A model generated the notes under the pieces. The model was not told the origin of the DNA, made no database searches, and saw only the letters and a list, made by a program, of their open reading frames with translations. Shown here piece after piece: positions 1-12,333 of a stretch of DNA of 64,000 bases (its first letter is position 1; every line of letters starts with the position of its first letter). The stretch is from Blattamonas nauphoetae (taxonomy: Eukaryota; Preaxostyla; Oxymonadida): positions 186,001-250,000 of the forward strand of contig JARBJD010000041.1 of NCBI GenBank assembly GCA_033064195.1, in the 5' to 3' direction. Position numbers and translations under genes: made by a program.

Positions 1-815
1 CTTTTCCCAAAACTAGCAACTCCATCCGAACGGCTGCTCATGTTCACCAACGAGCAAAATTCCATCCCAGTGTCCACCCATCTCACAAAAGACGATCCAA
101 AATCCCGATTGGCATTCGAAGCCATCCCAAAAGAGAAGAGAGGGCCAGTTCCCATCCAAAGCGTCTGCGACTTCATCGAGATACCTTGTCCAACAACAGA
201 GATTGATTCTGATCCTCCAATGTGTTCACTTTCCCATTCAGATGAAGAATGTTCGTCATCATTTCGCGAATGCCCCACATCAACAAACGGAGCAACAAAA
301 TGTCGAGGCGATTCGTGAGTGCACTGCGAGACCACAATCGAAGATGAAGAGCCTGACATTCCGTCGCCAGAGCACCGGATCACCAATGGAGAGTGCAATC
401 CATCCGAAATCACACTGCTCAGCCACAAATACACATTCGACGACGACACAACGCACAGTCCTGTTTCGTTCGAGATACACAATGCTCGAACTCCTTCAAT
501 GCGAAACGAGCTGTTCCAAACCGAAAACATGAACTTCCGGCCTTCGGATTCATCGTTCTGTCCTGATCTTCGTTCTTCCACATTGTATTCCAGAATCGTG
601 CTGTTCCCAATCAACGAAATATCCGCAGAGTTCACTGGGATCGTTCTGGAAAAAAGTTCTGCATTTGAGAGATGGATGGTTTCAATTCCATCTTTTCCAG
701 CGTTCTTCATTCTTCCTTCCAACGCATTTTGATCCTCCAGAAATAGGTCCGATTTCCTGTGAACTGGGCGAGACTGCACAGTCGTGAGGAGAGTTACCAG
801 AAATAGTACAATCAT
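1..815 (-). CDS. Secreted beta-helix-like surface protein, 3' end beyond the window
   Basis: An open frame runs leftward from an ATG at 815 without a stop to base 1, giving about 271 residues. It begins with a convincing signal peptide (MIVLFLVTLLTTVQS followed by RP), so the product should be secreted or on the surface. The mature part is rich in short beta-strand-like stretches and small or hydroxylated residues, for example SADISLIGNSTIL, FSVWNSSFRIEGV and SSSIVVSQCTHES, and it has a motif GTGPLFSFGM. I associate this style with the large right-handed parallel-beta-helix (polymorphic outer-membrane-like) families of oxymonads. That family assignment is from memory and is an inference; the signal peptide and unbroken frame are directly visible. 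The opposite strand offers only two shorter frames separated by a stop, which I regard as shadows. The gene is divergent from its right-hand neighbour across about 570 bp. Confidence 0.72.
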   Translation of the reverse strand, partial: MIVLFLVTLLTTVQSRPVHRKSDLFLEDQNALEGRMKNAGKDGIETIHLSNAELFSRTIPVNSADISLIGNSTILEYNVEERRSGQNDESEGRKFMFSVWNSSFRIEGVRALCISNETGLCVVSSSNVYLWLSSVISDGLHSPLVIRCSGDGMSGSSSSIVVSQCTHESPRHFVAPFVDVGHSRNDDEHSSSEWESEHIGGSESISVVGQGISMKSQTLWMGTGPLFSFGMASNANRDFGSSFVRWVDTGMEFCSLVNMSSRSDGVASFGK

Positions 816-1384
816 CTCAAGATTATGAAATGTTGATGATCCAGCCCATAAAAGGGACCTTGATAGAATCACTTTTCTGACATTTCAGTTTCAAGACCTT
901 TCATCAACGCATCCCCATTCCGAAAGATCACACTTCGGGATCATGACACGAGCTGTCGCTGGATCATCTTTTCTTTCTCAATCAATCCTGGACGAGAAAA
1001 TACTGACCACTGTTCTTTTGAGAAAGGAATATGCCTTGAGAACGGTCTGGAAGCCAGTGCGAATGAATTAAAGATGATTGCATGAACAAAAACTGGTATT
1101 TCATTCACTGTTCAAGTCGAAGAGAAAGAGAATGAAAGAATGCTCATGACCCATTTACTGTTCCTTCAGCGTGTTCCTTCAGTTATTCAGAGACAATGAA
1201 AGATCAATCGATTCTTTCAGATATATGCTGTCAGAATAGTGAGCAAGTCACAACTGACATCAAACAGTTATCTATCCATTTAATCACGTCAAGTTCTCTA
1301 TCATTGTGTTCACTATTGGTAGTAGCTCGACATATAAGGTTGTGAAAAGAGCTCTTGATTTATATGTGAGTGAGTTCTCACAGA
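816..1384. promoter_or_regulatory. Divergent intergenic region
   Basis: This 569-bp stretch separates the ATGs of two divergent genes and should contain both promoters. I see no open frame, tandem repeat or RNA gene in it. It is AT-rich near the right end, with several TTCATTC/GAATGA-type words, but nothing I can assign to a factor. Confidence 0.4.
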
Positions 1385-4300
1385 ATGGGACAACTGGGAG
1401 ACAACTCTGATCAGTCTTTCAGTCAAGACTGGGTTGATCACTTTTTTAAACCTCTTTCTGATTTATACCTTTACATTTTGACGGCGTTTTCACAACTTTC
1501 CGCCTCGCTGTTTCCTTCTTCTATGAACCAAATGATGGAAGAACCACCAATAGTTCCACAACCAACACGCTACTCACCGAGCAGGAGCAGGGGACTGGAT
1601 CGGCATGTGAATATCTTCTTAAATGTGTGTTGTTCTCAGTTTTTATGAAATTTGCACGTTGTGATTAGGAGGAACAGTCAGCCTTTGACAACTTGGCGAT
1701 AGGTTTGTCTACCGTCTTATTCACATGTTAACACTCTCCATTTTCATTCTCACAACAGGAAATGTGATGGATAGTCTTAAACCACATCAACAAGCACTGG
1801 CAGCACTCGCTATCATGTTTGATGTCATGAAGACAAACGAATCTGAAGCCATCCTGCCTCCTTTTGATCTCACCCCAATTCAAGACCCCTCCCAGATAAC
1901 TTCTCTTCATTCTTCAGGGTCTCATCCCCAAAAATCACAGTCAACCAGTCAATTAACAAGGCAGGATGTCGTCGAAGATGCATGCGCTTCACTGAACATT
2001 CCCTTCTTTCAAAGACTCTCGGAAGGTCCGGAATTCAAGATCGTGCAGCAAACATTCTCAATTGAATTCTTTACGTCGACAATGTTTCATTTCGTTGTCA
2101 GAAGCCTCCATCCACAGAATCAGACGGCAATCCCACATTCACTCAAAACAGCAGTCTTTTTCACAGATGAAGCATCCCAGCTGTATGTTCCACTTCATCT
2201 TGTGCATGCATTCGCATCATATCAACAAGGAAACATGGTCGATTGTGAATTTCATCTCAACCTCTGTTTAAACTCGGAATCGCCTCATAAAGGATCGCTG
2301 AATTCTGCTAATCCTTCATTTCCATCCAGATTTGATTCGTTTACATCACTCAATTCAGCATCCTCAAACAAATTATCCACATCTTCACAATCGTGTTCCT
2401 GCCAACGCTCTACGTTTCCATTCAAGTCAAAAATGTTCAATTCAATATGCTGGATGGAAATTGTGCATCACAATCTCGCAATTCTCCAAAGATCCAGACA
2501 GGAAGCGATATCCCATGCTAAACTAGCGCTTGAGTCAGTTAAAGGTCACCCACAATCAAAGAACCTCCAAATTTCCGTCGCGAAACGTTTTCTGGAATCT
2601 TTTACTCTTCACAATCATTTCACATATCCATCAGACACGAAGGTACAATCGAATCCACTTCTCTTCATCTTTCGAATTCGTCCACCTTCTTCAAAGGGGC
2701 AACCCACAAATAATTCGTCGATTCCTCTTCCACCAAAACGGTCTCCATATGAAGTTGCCCAGAGGCCACTAAAAGTCTCAAAACAACGATCTCGTTCAGC
2801 TTCGTCAAGAAAGAAACAACAAACAAACATGCCGTATTCTTCACGACCAAATGAACATTTTGCCCCCATTTTTTCCGCTCGGACATCACACCAATCCAAC
2901 ATTCCATTATCTCAACGATCAGTTTCACATGGAAGATCAAAACATCCGTCTCATCAGATCCAGTCGCTGATAAAGACACCATCTGCAAGAGGGAGATCAC
3001 ACTCCAACCCTGTCCCTGAAGATAACATGCGGTATGAAGAGAAACAACGACATGGAGGATATGACCTCTCAGCGTGGGACAATGAAGATGAATTCAATCT
3101 TCAACACGTGAAGAAGCCACACCGAACTCAAACGGAGAAGAAAACATCAGTTCGGCCACATTCATCCTCACCGTCCACTCTTCCGACTGTACCGCCTCTC
3201 CCACTTCATCAAAAACCCGGAAATTCCGATGCAAGTCGGAAGTCAACGGAACGAAGGCAAAATGAAAGAGGACGAGAGCCGATTCAGGCAACAGACCGAT
3301 CATCGTTCACACAACGGAAGGACAGAAAGAAGCCGTCAGATTCTGTTGCTCTGTTCAACGCGAACAACCCGTATATGTTGGAAATCAAGCGGAATCAGTG
3401 GAAGAAGAATCGTGTGTATCGAAAAGCACAGATTCGGAAATCGGAACGAAGAAGGAAGAACACAACACAAAGTTCTGATCCGAAAGAGAACAGTTGGAAG
3501 AAGTTCCACCAGTCGACACGGTCATCGTCTCAACACACTCCTCAAAAGCAATCGCAAGAGCCTCGCATGACAAGTCTGTCTGACCAGCCATCTCGAAAGA
3601 AATCTCAACCTCCAGCCCAGAATCAGAACCAAATGGCTCGACCACGACCGAGTTTCAGACAAGCACCCGTTCAGAACAAGCAATCGACGACAAAGAGGAC
3701 ACCAATCCCTCCGCAGAAGAAACAGGACACGGCACGAGACAATAATGCGATGCGAAGGTCGCGGGATCCAACGGCTATCCAGAGACCTCGGAAGCCCACG
3801 CCGATGAAGTCAAAAGCAAAGAAAAATGTGCAACAGACACTGCAGCCGATCAAAACGAAGCAACAACAGCAGCAGGACAAGCCGTTCAGACAGGATCACT
3901 CACTGTCAGTGATTGAGGAGAGTCGATTTGTGGAGAAGTTTGAGCTTGCTGAAACGGGGAGGCAGGATCAGCTGGATGTGTTGGAAGAAGTGGAAGCTGA
4001 AATCAAAACACCAAACATCATGTTCCCTCCAATCGATGAAAACAGGATGGTTTGTCCACATACTCACCCACACCTCTTCCCGCCTCCATCGGACCAGCCC
4101 ACGTCATTCACACAACCAACGCTGTCAAGAAGCATTTCATGGGCAGGGATTCCAGTCACTCTCGTCAAATGGAAGCGACAGATTCGGCGCCGTCGAATGA
4201 GTCTGTCAGACGCCGAATTGAGCGATGTGTGGAAGGTGGGTCGGAAATGGTGGAAGAAGAAAGAGAACTCGCCGCAGAAAACGAGGCCAGCTCATCGGCA

Positions 4301-6014
4301 TAAAACCACACCGTTTGAAGAAGATGACAACCAATATGTGGAGGATGAGGATCAGGACATGGTTGTTTTCATGTCGACTCCTGAAATGATGGCTCAGAAG
4401 CGGAGAGAATCAGAGTCCAGCACGAAAGCCCAGCTTGGATCGGTGTTCAGTGAGAATTCTGCAAGAAGGTCAAGCACGGTGAATCGAAGTGATGGGGAGA
4501 ATGAAGACGAAGAGGCAGACCAGAATGTTGATACTGATGGAGATGAAGATGAGTCTGAAGAGAAAGAAAACAGTGATGAGATCGACTCAGATGAGTTTGC
4601 AGAATCGAGTGATGACGGAGAGGATGAGAAGGTCAACTGGGTCGAGCGACAACATCGGAACAGGCACCGAATCATCAACGAGACAACCATCACCAACAAT
4701 CAGAAGTACCACCCCCCTCGGACACTCCACGCTCTTGTCGTCTCACTCAGGAAACGAGGAGAGTTCGGAAATCTTGTTCTCCCGTTTCAGCAGAATCGGA
4801 CGATGGAGCGGGTTAGATGGGGGAAGGAGGATCGGTTCGGTGATGGGTTGGGGGATGCAAGAAGAGCGCTGACACTCGCTCCGGATGAGACTGTCTGCTG
4901 CTGCGGTCTCATCGTGAGAGGAGATCCCGCTGACGCAGAAGGAACGAGACATGGAAAGATCGATCTGAATGCGACCCATGGTCAATACTTCAACTGCAAC
5001 GGGATTGTTGACATCGCCGAAAGGTTCCGTGCTCACCAGCTCATTTATCACTCAAGTCGATCAGAGTGTGGGATGCGAGGACTGGACGAGTGGGAAGAAG
5101 AACGATGGGATGACGATGCATTTCAGAGAGACGTGAACGCGTCTGGAAGAGGATTGTATCAGAAATATATCGACGCCGGAATTGAGCCCCATAAGGCGAA
5201 TGTTGAGAACGAGTGTGACGAAATTGTCGAAGCGCTTGATCAGGAGTTCACGTCGGAATTTGTTATTCACAAGAAAAAGATCCCTGAAGAGGGAGGAGAT
5301 GAGGGAGAGAAGCAAGAAGAAACATCAGATAACTTGGAAGATGATGATTCTGAGATTGATCTGATGATCCGAAGTTACATCAAAGAAGCGAATGCAGCTG
5401 AAGAACTTCGAAAGATTAAACAGGCCGAAGACTCAGTAATCCAACAATCTCAGAAAGAGCAGCTTTTGGAGATTCTGGATCGCCTGTACGAATCCTACAA
5501 TGAAGCGCTTCCGCAGCTGACAGAAGCTGACTTTGAAGACGGGAGTGACGTCCCTGACGATGTGATCGATGTCTTCCATTTTGAAGAAATCGGCTTTCGA
5601 GATCAGAGACGAGCTGAACGAAAACAGGAAAAACGGGCTCAAAACGGGGAAACGGGTGAAGATGAGAACGAAGAAGCTGAGGAAGAGGAGTGGAACGACC
5701 CGGAAGACGATTCGGATGACAAAGTTGAACTTCGAGCGGTTCTTCGCGCGATGACGGCGTGGACGACGTTCAAACAGCAAGGCGGGCTCTCCTTGGCGAT
5801 GAATGTGTTCGCGTCTATCATTGCTCAGATCCCGTACAACGAGGAAAACTTTCGGGAACTGAACGAAGCTGAGGAAGAGATTGAGGAACGGAAGGGCGTG
5901 CCCAGACTTAATTTTGATTGTGTTGAGGATGTTGTTGGAGGGGATGATGAAGAGGAGGAGGATGAAGAGCAAGAGCAGGATGAGGAGGAACAGGAGCAGG
6001 ATGATGATTCTTGA
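1385..6014 (+). CDS. Large basic/acidic disordered protein, possible TPR-like N-terminus
   Basis: The model has three exons: 1385-1606, 1669-1702 and 1759-6014, joined across introns of 62 nt (gtgaat...gattag) and 56 nt (gtttgt...aacag). It gives about 1,503 residues. The 34-nt middle exon is supported by exact phase continuity (LDRH/EEQSAFDNLAI/GNVMDSL). Residues about 90-370 look folded and helical; the stretch around HHNLAILQRSRQEAISHAKL resembles tetratricopeptide helices. Residues about 390-940 are strongly Lys/Arg/Gln/Ser-rich, residues about 1000-1045 are Asp/Glu-rich, and the last 20 residues are almost all Asp, Glu and Gln. A C-terminal segment near residues 1090-1240 contains Cys, Trp and Gly and may be a second domain. 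I do not recognise the family. The charge polarity would suit a nucleic-acid or cytoskeletal scaffold, but that is a guess. Confidence 0.75.
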
Positions 6015-6277
6015 TTCTGAACTTTATTTAGTGTCATCTTCGTTTCCACTTCACCCAAACTGTCTTGATTTACAGTTCTAGAGACTATCTGTCGAAAATA
6101 TTTGCGAAAATATTGCCAAAAATGAGAATTGAGGCAAAAAATAGGTGAGGTGACGACAGAATTTTGTTCAATAGAGCATAAATCTGTGAATGAAGATGAC
6201 GCTGATTGTGATCATGCAGCATTCAATAATGACAATATATGAACAACGAAGTCAGTCAATGAAGAGTGTATAAAGAA

Positions 6278-6815
6278 TTAGCAAGGTTTTGGATGCATTG
6301 ATGAATATTGTTGTGACGGGAGAAGAAGATCAAGAATGATGAACAGCAAGAGGATGGCAATGAGGATGGTAAAGAGAACAACGAGTGTTACGGGCCATTC
6401 AAGTCCATTACCCTCATCAATTTCGTATTCTACGTAGTTTGCATGTTGATTATACATCTGTTGAAAGTCAGCTTTGATTGGTTCAATCTTATTCAAACTC
6501 GATGTAAGCGATGTCACTTGATCTTGTTTGGATTGATAGAGCTAATCAAGGGAAAATGAGGTCATCAATAGGGATGTTGCAGACGTCTAGGATTACCTTG
6601 TAATTACTTCGTTTTTCGTCTTGTTTCGTTGAGTTACGGGTACTTGTAGGCGAACGTGCTGCGGACTGTGGACCTTTAGGTGGTAGATGTCGAGAATCAG
6701 GCTTAGATGATGCATTCATTTTTGGTGAATGGACAGAGGACAAGTTTCTCACTGTGGGAAGATCACAGCTTCCATGTTGTTTGAAGACCTTCAAATTAAA
6801 CTGTAAGCGATTCAT
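6278..6815 (-). CDS. Small C-terminally anchored membrane protein
   Basis: Two exons, 6815-6597 and 6541-6278, are joined across a 55-nt intron (gtaatc...gattag) with the frame preserved (RSNYK/LYQSKQDQ). The product is about 161 residues: a polar Ser/Pro/Lys-rich N-terminus, an amphipathic helical stretch (LTSSLNKIEPIKADFQQMY), then one strong hydrophobic segment (LEWPVTLVVLFTILIAILL) ending about 20 residues before the C-terminus. This is the layout of a tail-anchored protein of the secretory system; a SNARE-like role is possible, but I cannot see a convincing zero-layer glutamine or arginine. The start is uncertain: an upstream ATG at 6914 could be joined in frame by removing a 45-nt intron ending at 6801 (gtcctc...ttacag), which would add about 20 residues. 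The ATPase gene ends 160 bp upstream on the same strand. Confidence 0.55.
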
Positions 6816-6975
6816 TCAACAAAAGAAGATCCAGAGGACCATTTTCTCTGGTGAAAGAAGCGATTTAGGGCAATACAATGGGGATGATTGTATGAGAAAA
6901 AATGAGTCTGTCATAACAGCCAATTGGTGTGAGTTTCTCCCGAAACAATAAATGTAGACAATTAAGAAGAAGCCT

Positions 6976-9900
6976 TTATACCAGATGCAGTTCTCTCTCA
7001 TTCACTTTTGGGCTTCTTCGTGTGATTTTCTTGTAGACAAACATGATTCCCTTGAATAATTCATTCAACACGAGACAGATGAGGCCAGCCCCAAGTGCCT
7101 CGAACAGATACCCAACCGGAATCACATCGGAATGGAAGATTGTTCTGAGGCCAGGAACGTACACGCACAACATGAGGAAGACAAAAGCGATGGGGAGGAC
7201 AATCCAAAGTGCCTTGTTCGGGACACAGAACGAAGCAAAGACGGATCTGCTTTTGGATCGGTTGGTGAGGATGAGACAGATGTTGCTGAAGATGAGGGTG
7301 ACGAAAGTCATTCCTATTTTCATATCCAAATTCAATTTTGGGTCGGCGTTGTACTTCCAGTTGAAGAAGAAGATCAGCACGGAGCTGGACAAGACAACAG
7401 CGCCCTGTCCGAAACAGCGGATGGTGTCGGCCACATTCAAAATGTGTTTGTCGATGGGACGAGGCGGGCGTGTGAAGATACCCGGCTCTTCGGGCTCCAT
7501 TTCGAAGACAACAGAACAAGCTGGATCGATGATCAGTTCACTCAACACGATGTGAACAGGGTATAACAGAATTGGCCATCCGAAGATCACAGGGAAGAGA
7601 GATAGGCCTGCGAAGGGGATGTGCACAGCGATGATGTAAATGATTGCTTTGGAGATGTTGGTGTAGATGCGACGGCCGAGTCGACAGGCAGCGACGATCG
7701 AAGAGAATGAATCGTCAAGCAGAACAAGATCAGCAGCTTCTCGTGCAACGTCTGTGCCTCGCTGACCGCCCATGGCAATTCCAATGTGAGCGGATTTGAG
7801 GGCTGGAGCATCGTTGACACCGTCTCCGGTCATCACAGTGATGAGCTTGTTTCGTTTGAACATCTCGACGATCCTGAGTTTCTGTTCTGGGACAACACGA
7901 GCGAAGATGCAGCTTTGCATGACAAGCTCAGCAAGTTCGTTGTCGTCCAGGTCGTTCAGTTGGCTTCCGAGGACGACCGTCTCGTTTGGGATTCCAACCT
8001 GTTCGGCGATCTTTCGAGCTGTCGCGGCATGGTCGCCAGTGATCATCACAACTTTGATTCCAGCCCCGTGGCATTCCTCAATGGCAGCGGGGACTTCTGT
8101 TCTGATTGGATCTTTGAAGCCAAGCAAGCCCTCAAAAATGAATTCGAAGTCGTGTTGGTCTTCAGGAAGGGTGTCTCCGTCTTCGAGGATGAATTCGGAG
8201 CGGGCAACACCCAACACTCGGAGGCCTTCATTCGCCATTTGTTGGACAGCTGCCATCACATCTTCTCGTTCCTTCTCTTCCATGTGGCAGAGGTCGATGA
8301 TTGCTTCTGGTGCTCCCTTTGCTCCGATGGCCAAGTTCTCTCCACTGCTTCTCTTCCACACTTGCGACAAGGCAAGCATTTTTCGACTGAGAGGGTATTC
8401 TCGCGTCATTTCCCATTCGTCGTGGAGATGTTCCACGAGTTCCGGTGACTCTCTGGCCAGAGCGTTGATTGCTTTGTCCATCGGGTCGAAAGCATCGCGT
8501 TGAGATGCCAAGACTGCGTATTCCAGCAGTTCATGCCAGTCTTCATCCAATTCTTTGTTGTGGGCATCAACAATGTTCATCAGGTTGATGTGTGTCCCAT
8601 ATCGGACTGTTCCGTCCCTGTTCACTCCATACTTCTTCTTTTCAACCATTCGAGGAGACAGTGGAACGATCTTTCCGCGAGAAGTTGATCTTTGGAGTTT
8701 GGCAGGTCCAGGATAGTACCCATTCATTTGAACAGAATGTCGTCGATCTTTGGAACCTGTCAGAGGCTGTTGGTCGATCATCTTCTGATACGATGGGGAT
8801 GTCGAGCGAGTTCGACGAAGGCCAGTCGGTGTGTGAAGTGCTGTTGTGGTTTTGGTTGTGGTGAAGTCGTCGCGAGTCTGGAGATCGGTTTGGATTACAC
8901 GACGAGGGGGAGTGAGCAGTTGAGAGGATGAAAGGTTAGCGTTGTCTTTTGGGCGGAAATCGGCGGTTTTCAAGCGATCCTCGACAGCTTGTGGGAGCTG
9001 CATCTGTTCCGATCGACTTTTTTCTTGTTTTGGATTTGCGTCATCGAAAGGTGTGGTCTGAATAACATGAGGGATGAACAGCCATTGCAGTTCCATTTTG
9101 TTCTGTGTCAGTGTTCCTGTTTTGTCTGTGCAGAGAACTGAGGCAGCTCCCAGTGTCTCAATTGCCTTGTTCTTTCTGGCGAGAACCTGTTTCTTCGAGA
9201 TGCGGTATGACCCGAGTGCCATGAAAACGGTGAGAACAACAGGGAATTCTTCGGGGAGGAGAGACATGGTGAGTGAGACTGCGACGAGGATGGCGTTGAT
9301 CCACACTTTTTCCTCATTTCTGGTAAACCCATAGATAAAAAGGACGGCTACGGCAGCAGCGATTCCAATGATGAGCATGATCAGAACAAGCATGTTAATT
9401 TCTTTCTCAAGAGGTGTTTTTTCCGTTTTAACTTCCTCCAGAGACTTTCCGATCTGGCCAAGTTGAGTTTCGATTCCTGTCGTTTTGATAATCACAATTC
9501 CATGTCCGCTCGTCACCATTGTGCCAGTATAAACACAATGAGTGCTCCATTCGTTATCGGGAGGCGCTACATCAGCCTGTTCAACATCTTCGAGTGATCC
9601 GATGACTTCTTCCTTTGAAACAGGTTCTGACTCACCTGTAAGCATACTTTCATCGACTGACATGTTAACCTGTTCGAGAATGACACCATCGGCTGCAACA
9701 CGGTCTCCTTCGTACAAGACGACGTAATCCCCTCGAACGACATCGCGACCTGAAACACGGAAAGTTTCTCCGTCACGAATAACCAATGCACGGGGAGAAG
9801 AGAGCTTTCGAAGGGCATGTACCGCATTTTCTGTCTTCTTTTCTTGATATACCGTCAAGCCGATGACAAATAGCACGAACACAGCGAGCATAATACCTAG

Positions 9901-10245
9901 AGTGATAAAGATGAAAATATATGCGCTAAACCTTCAGTCCAGTCACCAAGAACGAAATAAAGTATGAGACAAGCGGCAAGCATGAGGAACATTGGTTCGA
10001 GAAAAACTTCCAAGATGATCTTGAAAATATTCTTTGGCTTCTCTTTTTGAATCTCATTGTATCCAAATTCTTTTAGTCTGGCGGCTGCTTGTTCCGAAGT
10101 GAGTCCAGCATAGTGGTGTTCGAGTCTGAAAAAGAAGTGATTGGTTGGAGAGAGGTTAGCAGTAAGTGAGCGCGAACGTCACGTGTTTCTTGTTGGATGC
10201 TTCTTCCGGGTTTTCAACTGTTGCAATTGCTTCAGTTTGTTTCAT
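6976..10245 (-). CDS. P-type cation-transporting ATPase (P2-like, bacterial-type subgroup)
   Basis: Three exons, 10245-10178, 10125-9932 and 9896-6976, encode about 1,060 residues; the introns are 52 nt and 35 nt. The protein pumps a cation across a membrane using an aspartyl-phosphate intermediate. Motifs in order: N-terminal LTSEQAAARLKEFGYN, TGES near residue 174 (actuator), PEEFP in M4 near 302, DKTGTLT near 345 with the phosphorylated Asp, KGAPE near 614, TGDHAAT near 707 and TGDGVND near 777. Hydrophobic segments follow to the C-terminus. The M4 signature PEEFPVVL and the M6-region IDPACSVVFE are what I remember of bacterial P-type ATPases rather than the usual eukaryotic PMR1 or SERCA types (PEGLP), so transfer from bacteria is possible. 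About 130 low-complexity residues (roughly 370-500) are inserted in the nucleotide-binding domain. The transported ion cannot be read with certainty; Ca2+ is a reasonable guess. An in-frame upstream ATG at 10371 is an alternative start. Confidence 0.92.
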
Positions 10246-10735
10246 TGAAGTGGATGAAAAAAATATTAAGGTATGATCATTCGGAGAAACCTCTATTTCG
10301 GGAAGAGGTACTCTAATGAAAAAATCATCTCTCCCACCCCCAATAATTCCTTTTTTCCCATTTGTTTGCATCGTATCCCGATGTCATTTTGTTACCCCAA
10401 GACTTTTTGATGGGTTTTTTGTTCTGGGTTCATCTCCAACTCTGAATGGATAGTTGTATATTTTACGAAGATATTTGTCGTTAGATGATCACCACTTATA
10501 TATTTAGCTAGGACAATGTCCATAAACCGAAATATCGCTGTGTCCATCTCCGAGCCGTTGTAGACATCTACAGCGATTTAAACACATTCAGTCGAAGTGA
10601 ATCTTCAAATTAATCTCAATTTAGTTTCATTTTCTCTTTTTCCTCATCTTGAGACCCATTCCTCATGGCACAATTCTTTGATTTCCATGATCTCTCAGTC
10701 AGATAGAAATAGTGAATAGCTGTCGATGAGAGAGG
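10246..10735. other. Intergenic region, no gene seen
   Basis: This 490-bp stretch lies between the ATPase start and the end of the next minus-strand gene. It is AT-rich and holds the ATPase promoter. I see no conserved frame beyond the optional upstream start of the ATPase and no RNA gene. Confidence 0.4.
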
Positions 10736-12333
10736 TCAGATCTGTTGTTTCCAAGTAAGAATGCTTTCTTGAATCCTCGCGATGAGTAGAAGATGGTGGA
10801 TGAGATGGCGGAACGGGACGATGAACGGTTTCTGAAGATTGTGCTGCGGGGTCAGTGTGACATTCACCGCAATCCACCTCATCTCGTCACTCAGAATGTC
10901 ATTAACAAGTTGGAACCGTTCGTTGAGATCGAAATCGGGACAGTGTTGGATGCAGGAAATGACCATTTCGAGGAGAACATGTCGATGCGAGAGAATGGAC
11001 TCGTGGAGAGGGTAGCATAGAGACAAGTCGCCTTCCCAGCGGAGTTGCGAGAGGAGAGAGTGTGTCAGACAAGAGGCATTGTGATTTGAGACTGGGGCTA
11101 TTTGATGAAGAGGAGGATGCGGATGTGTTGCAATGAATTTGAGGAATGTTGAAAGATGAGTGTCCTGTTGAGTGTTGTCGTTCTCTTCATTCGGCTGAAG
11201 AACAAGTTGCTCGTTCTCTGACGGTCCAGATGTCTTGTTCAGCATGGCATACAAATCACAGACGAGGCCATCATCGATCTGTTGCTGAATACGAGTCGAG
11301 ATCGTGTTGTAGACACTCTTTGCATTGTCCTGTTGTGATGTGAGAAGAACGTGGAGTGAGACTGACTGGCTATCTTCGCCTTCAACAATGTTAGGAAGAG
11401 AGACGGCTCTTCTGATCCCAGATTGAATCTTGGTGGTCAGTGACTGAGCTGATTGGTGAAGATTAAAGGGAAGAATAGATGGAAGTGTTGATGAATATGT
11501 GATGATATGTGTGAGTAGATGGAGGAGAGAAGCGTGGGATGGATGAAGAAAGACTTGATTCTGCGTGAAAGTCAAAAATGTGAGTGATGTTGTCATTGTG
11601 AATTCAGAAGGGCAGATATTCCGAATATGAGAAAACAACTGGGTAATATATGAAACCAAGTAATAATTTTTGATGTTTCCAAATTCATCAAACAAATTCG
11701 ACAGAAATTTCAGCTCTTTTTCCAAAAGCGATGAAAGGCATGTTCTGCTTTGAGATAAACTAATCTTCATGATGGTGAACCTGCAAGAATAGAAAAATGT
11801 ATCATGACCAATGAAGAAAGTGATGAGAAACCGGTAATTCCAGAGTGATGGAGATTTCGAACTGTGGTGAAGAACAGCTTCAGAGAAATTCAATTCCTTA
11901 TCAATCGACAAGTTATGTTGATGAAAAAACTGAAGTCTGTGTGATACTGCTGATGGATTTTTCGGAGAGAGGAGAAGTTCAAGACGAGTAGCAGCGTCTG
12001 TGAGGTCCGTACGATGAAAGTGGCGGAGATGGACACATTCCATGATTTCTTTGGATATCAACGACATAGATGGAACAGAAATTGATAAGACTTGATCTTC
12101 AATGATAAAGCATTGTTCAAAGTTCGGATTCTTTTGATCGAACACATGTCGTGACTCACAATCCTGTTCCTCGAGAAAGAGAAAATCGTAGTATTTGCTA
12201 AAGCATATTAGAATGATTGTTTAGCAAACAAGTCTGATCCTGTCTCGAGCGTCTTCGCAAAAGAGGAGAGAAATGGAAATGTTTGTTGTTGGGATGAATC
12301 AGCGGGTGGTGGTGTTACATGGGAAAAATCCAT
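10736..12333 (-). CDS. Protein prenyltransferase alpha-subunit repeat protein (PTAR1-like)
   Basis: Exons 12333-12230, 12197-11832 and 11780-10736 give about 504 residues. The first intron is only 32 nt (gtttgc...tttag) and restores the frame exactly (TGSDF/KYYDFLFLEEQD). The second, 51 nt (gtttct...ttgcag), lies inside an otherwise open frame, so reading through it would add 17 residues; I prefer splicing because it rebuilds the repeat motif SLWNYRF. Three PPTA-type helical repeats are suggested by SLWNYRF, KNYYLVSYITQLF and ESILSHRHVLLEM, the pattern of farnesyl/geranylgeranyl-transferase alpha subunits. Divergent spacing and Ser/Thr-rich inserts fit the PTAR1-type repeat proteins (paralogues that act with Rab geranylgeranylation) better than a canonical FTA subunit. 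The repeat pattern is what I see; the subfamily is inferred. Confidence 0.62.

Noticed and set aside
319-732. 137-residue plus-strand frame in the first kilobase
   Set aside because: The minus-strand frame is longer, unbroken to the window edge and starts with a signal peptide.
5433-5972. 179-residue minus-strand frame
   Set aside because: Antisense to the acidic C-terminus of the plus-strand gene; its Ser/Phe-rich composition is the mirror of GAA/GAT-rich coding.
7043-8503. Long plus-strand frames up to 235 residues
   Set aside because: They lie antisense to the P-type ATPase, whose motifs fix the true strand and frame.
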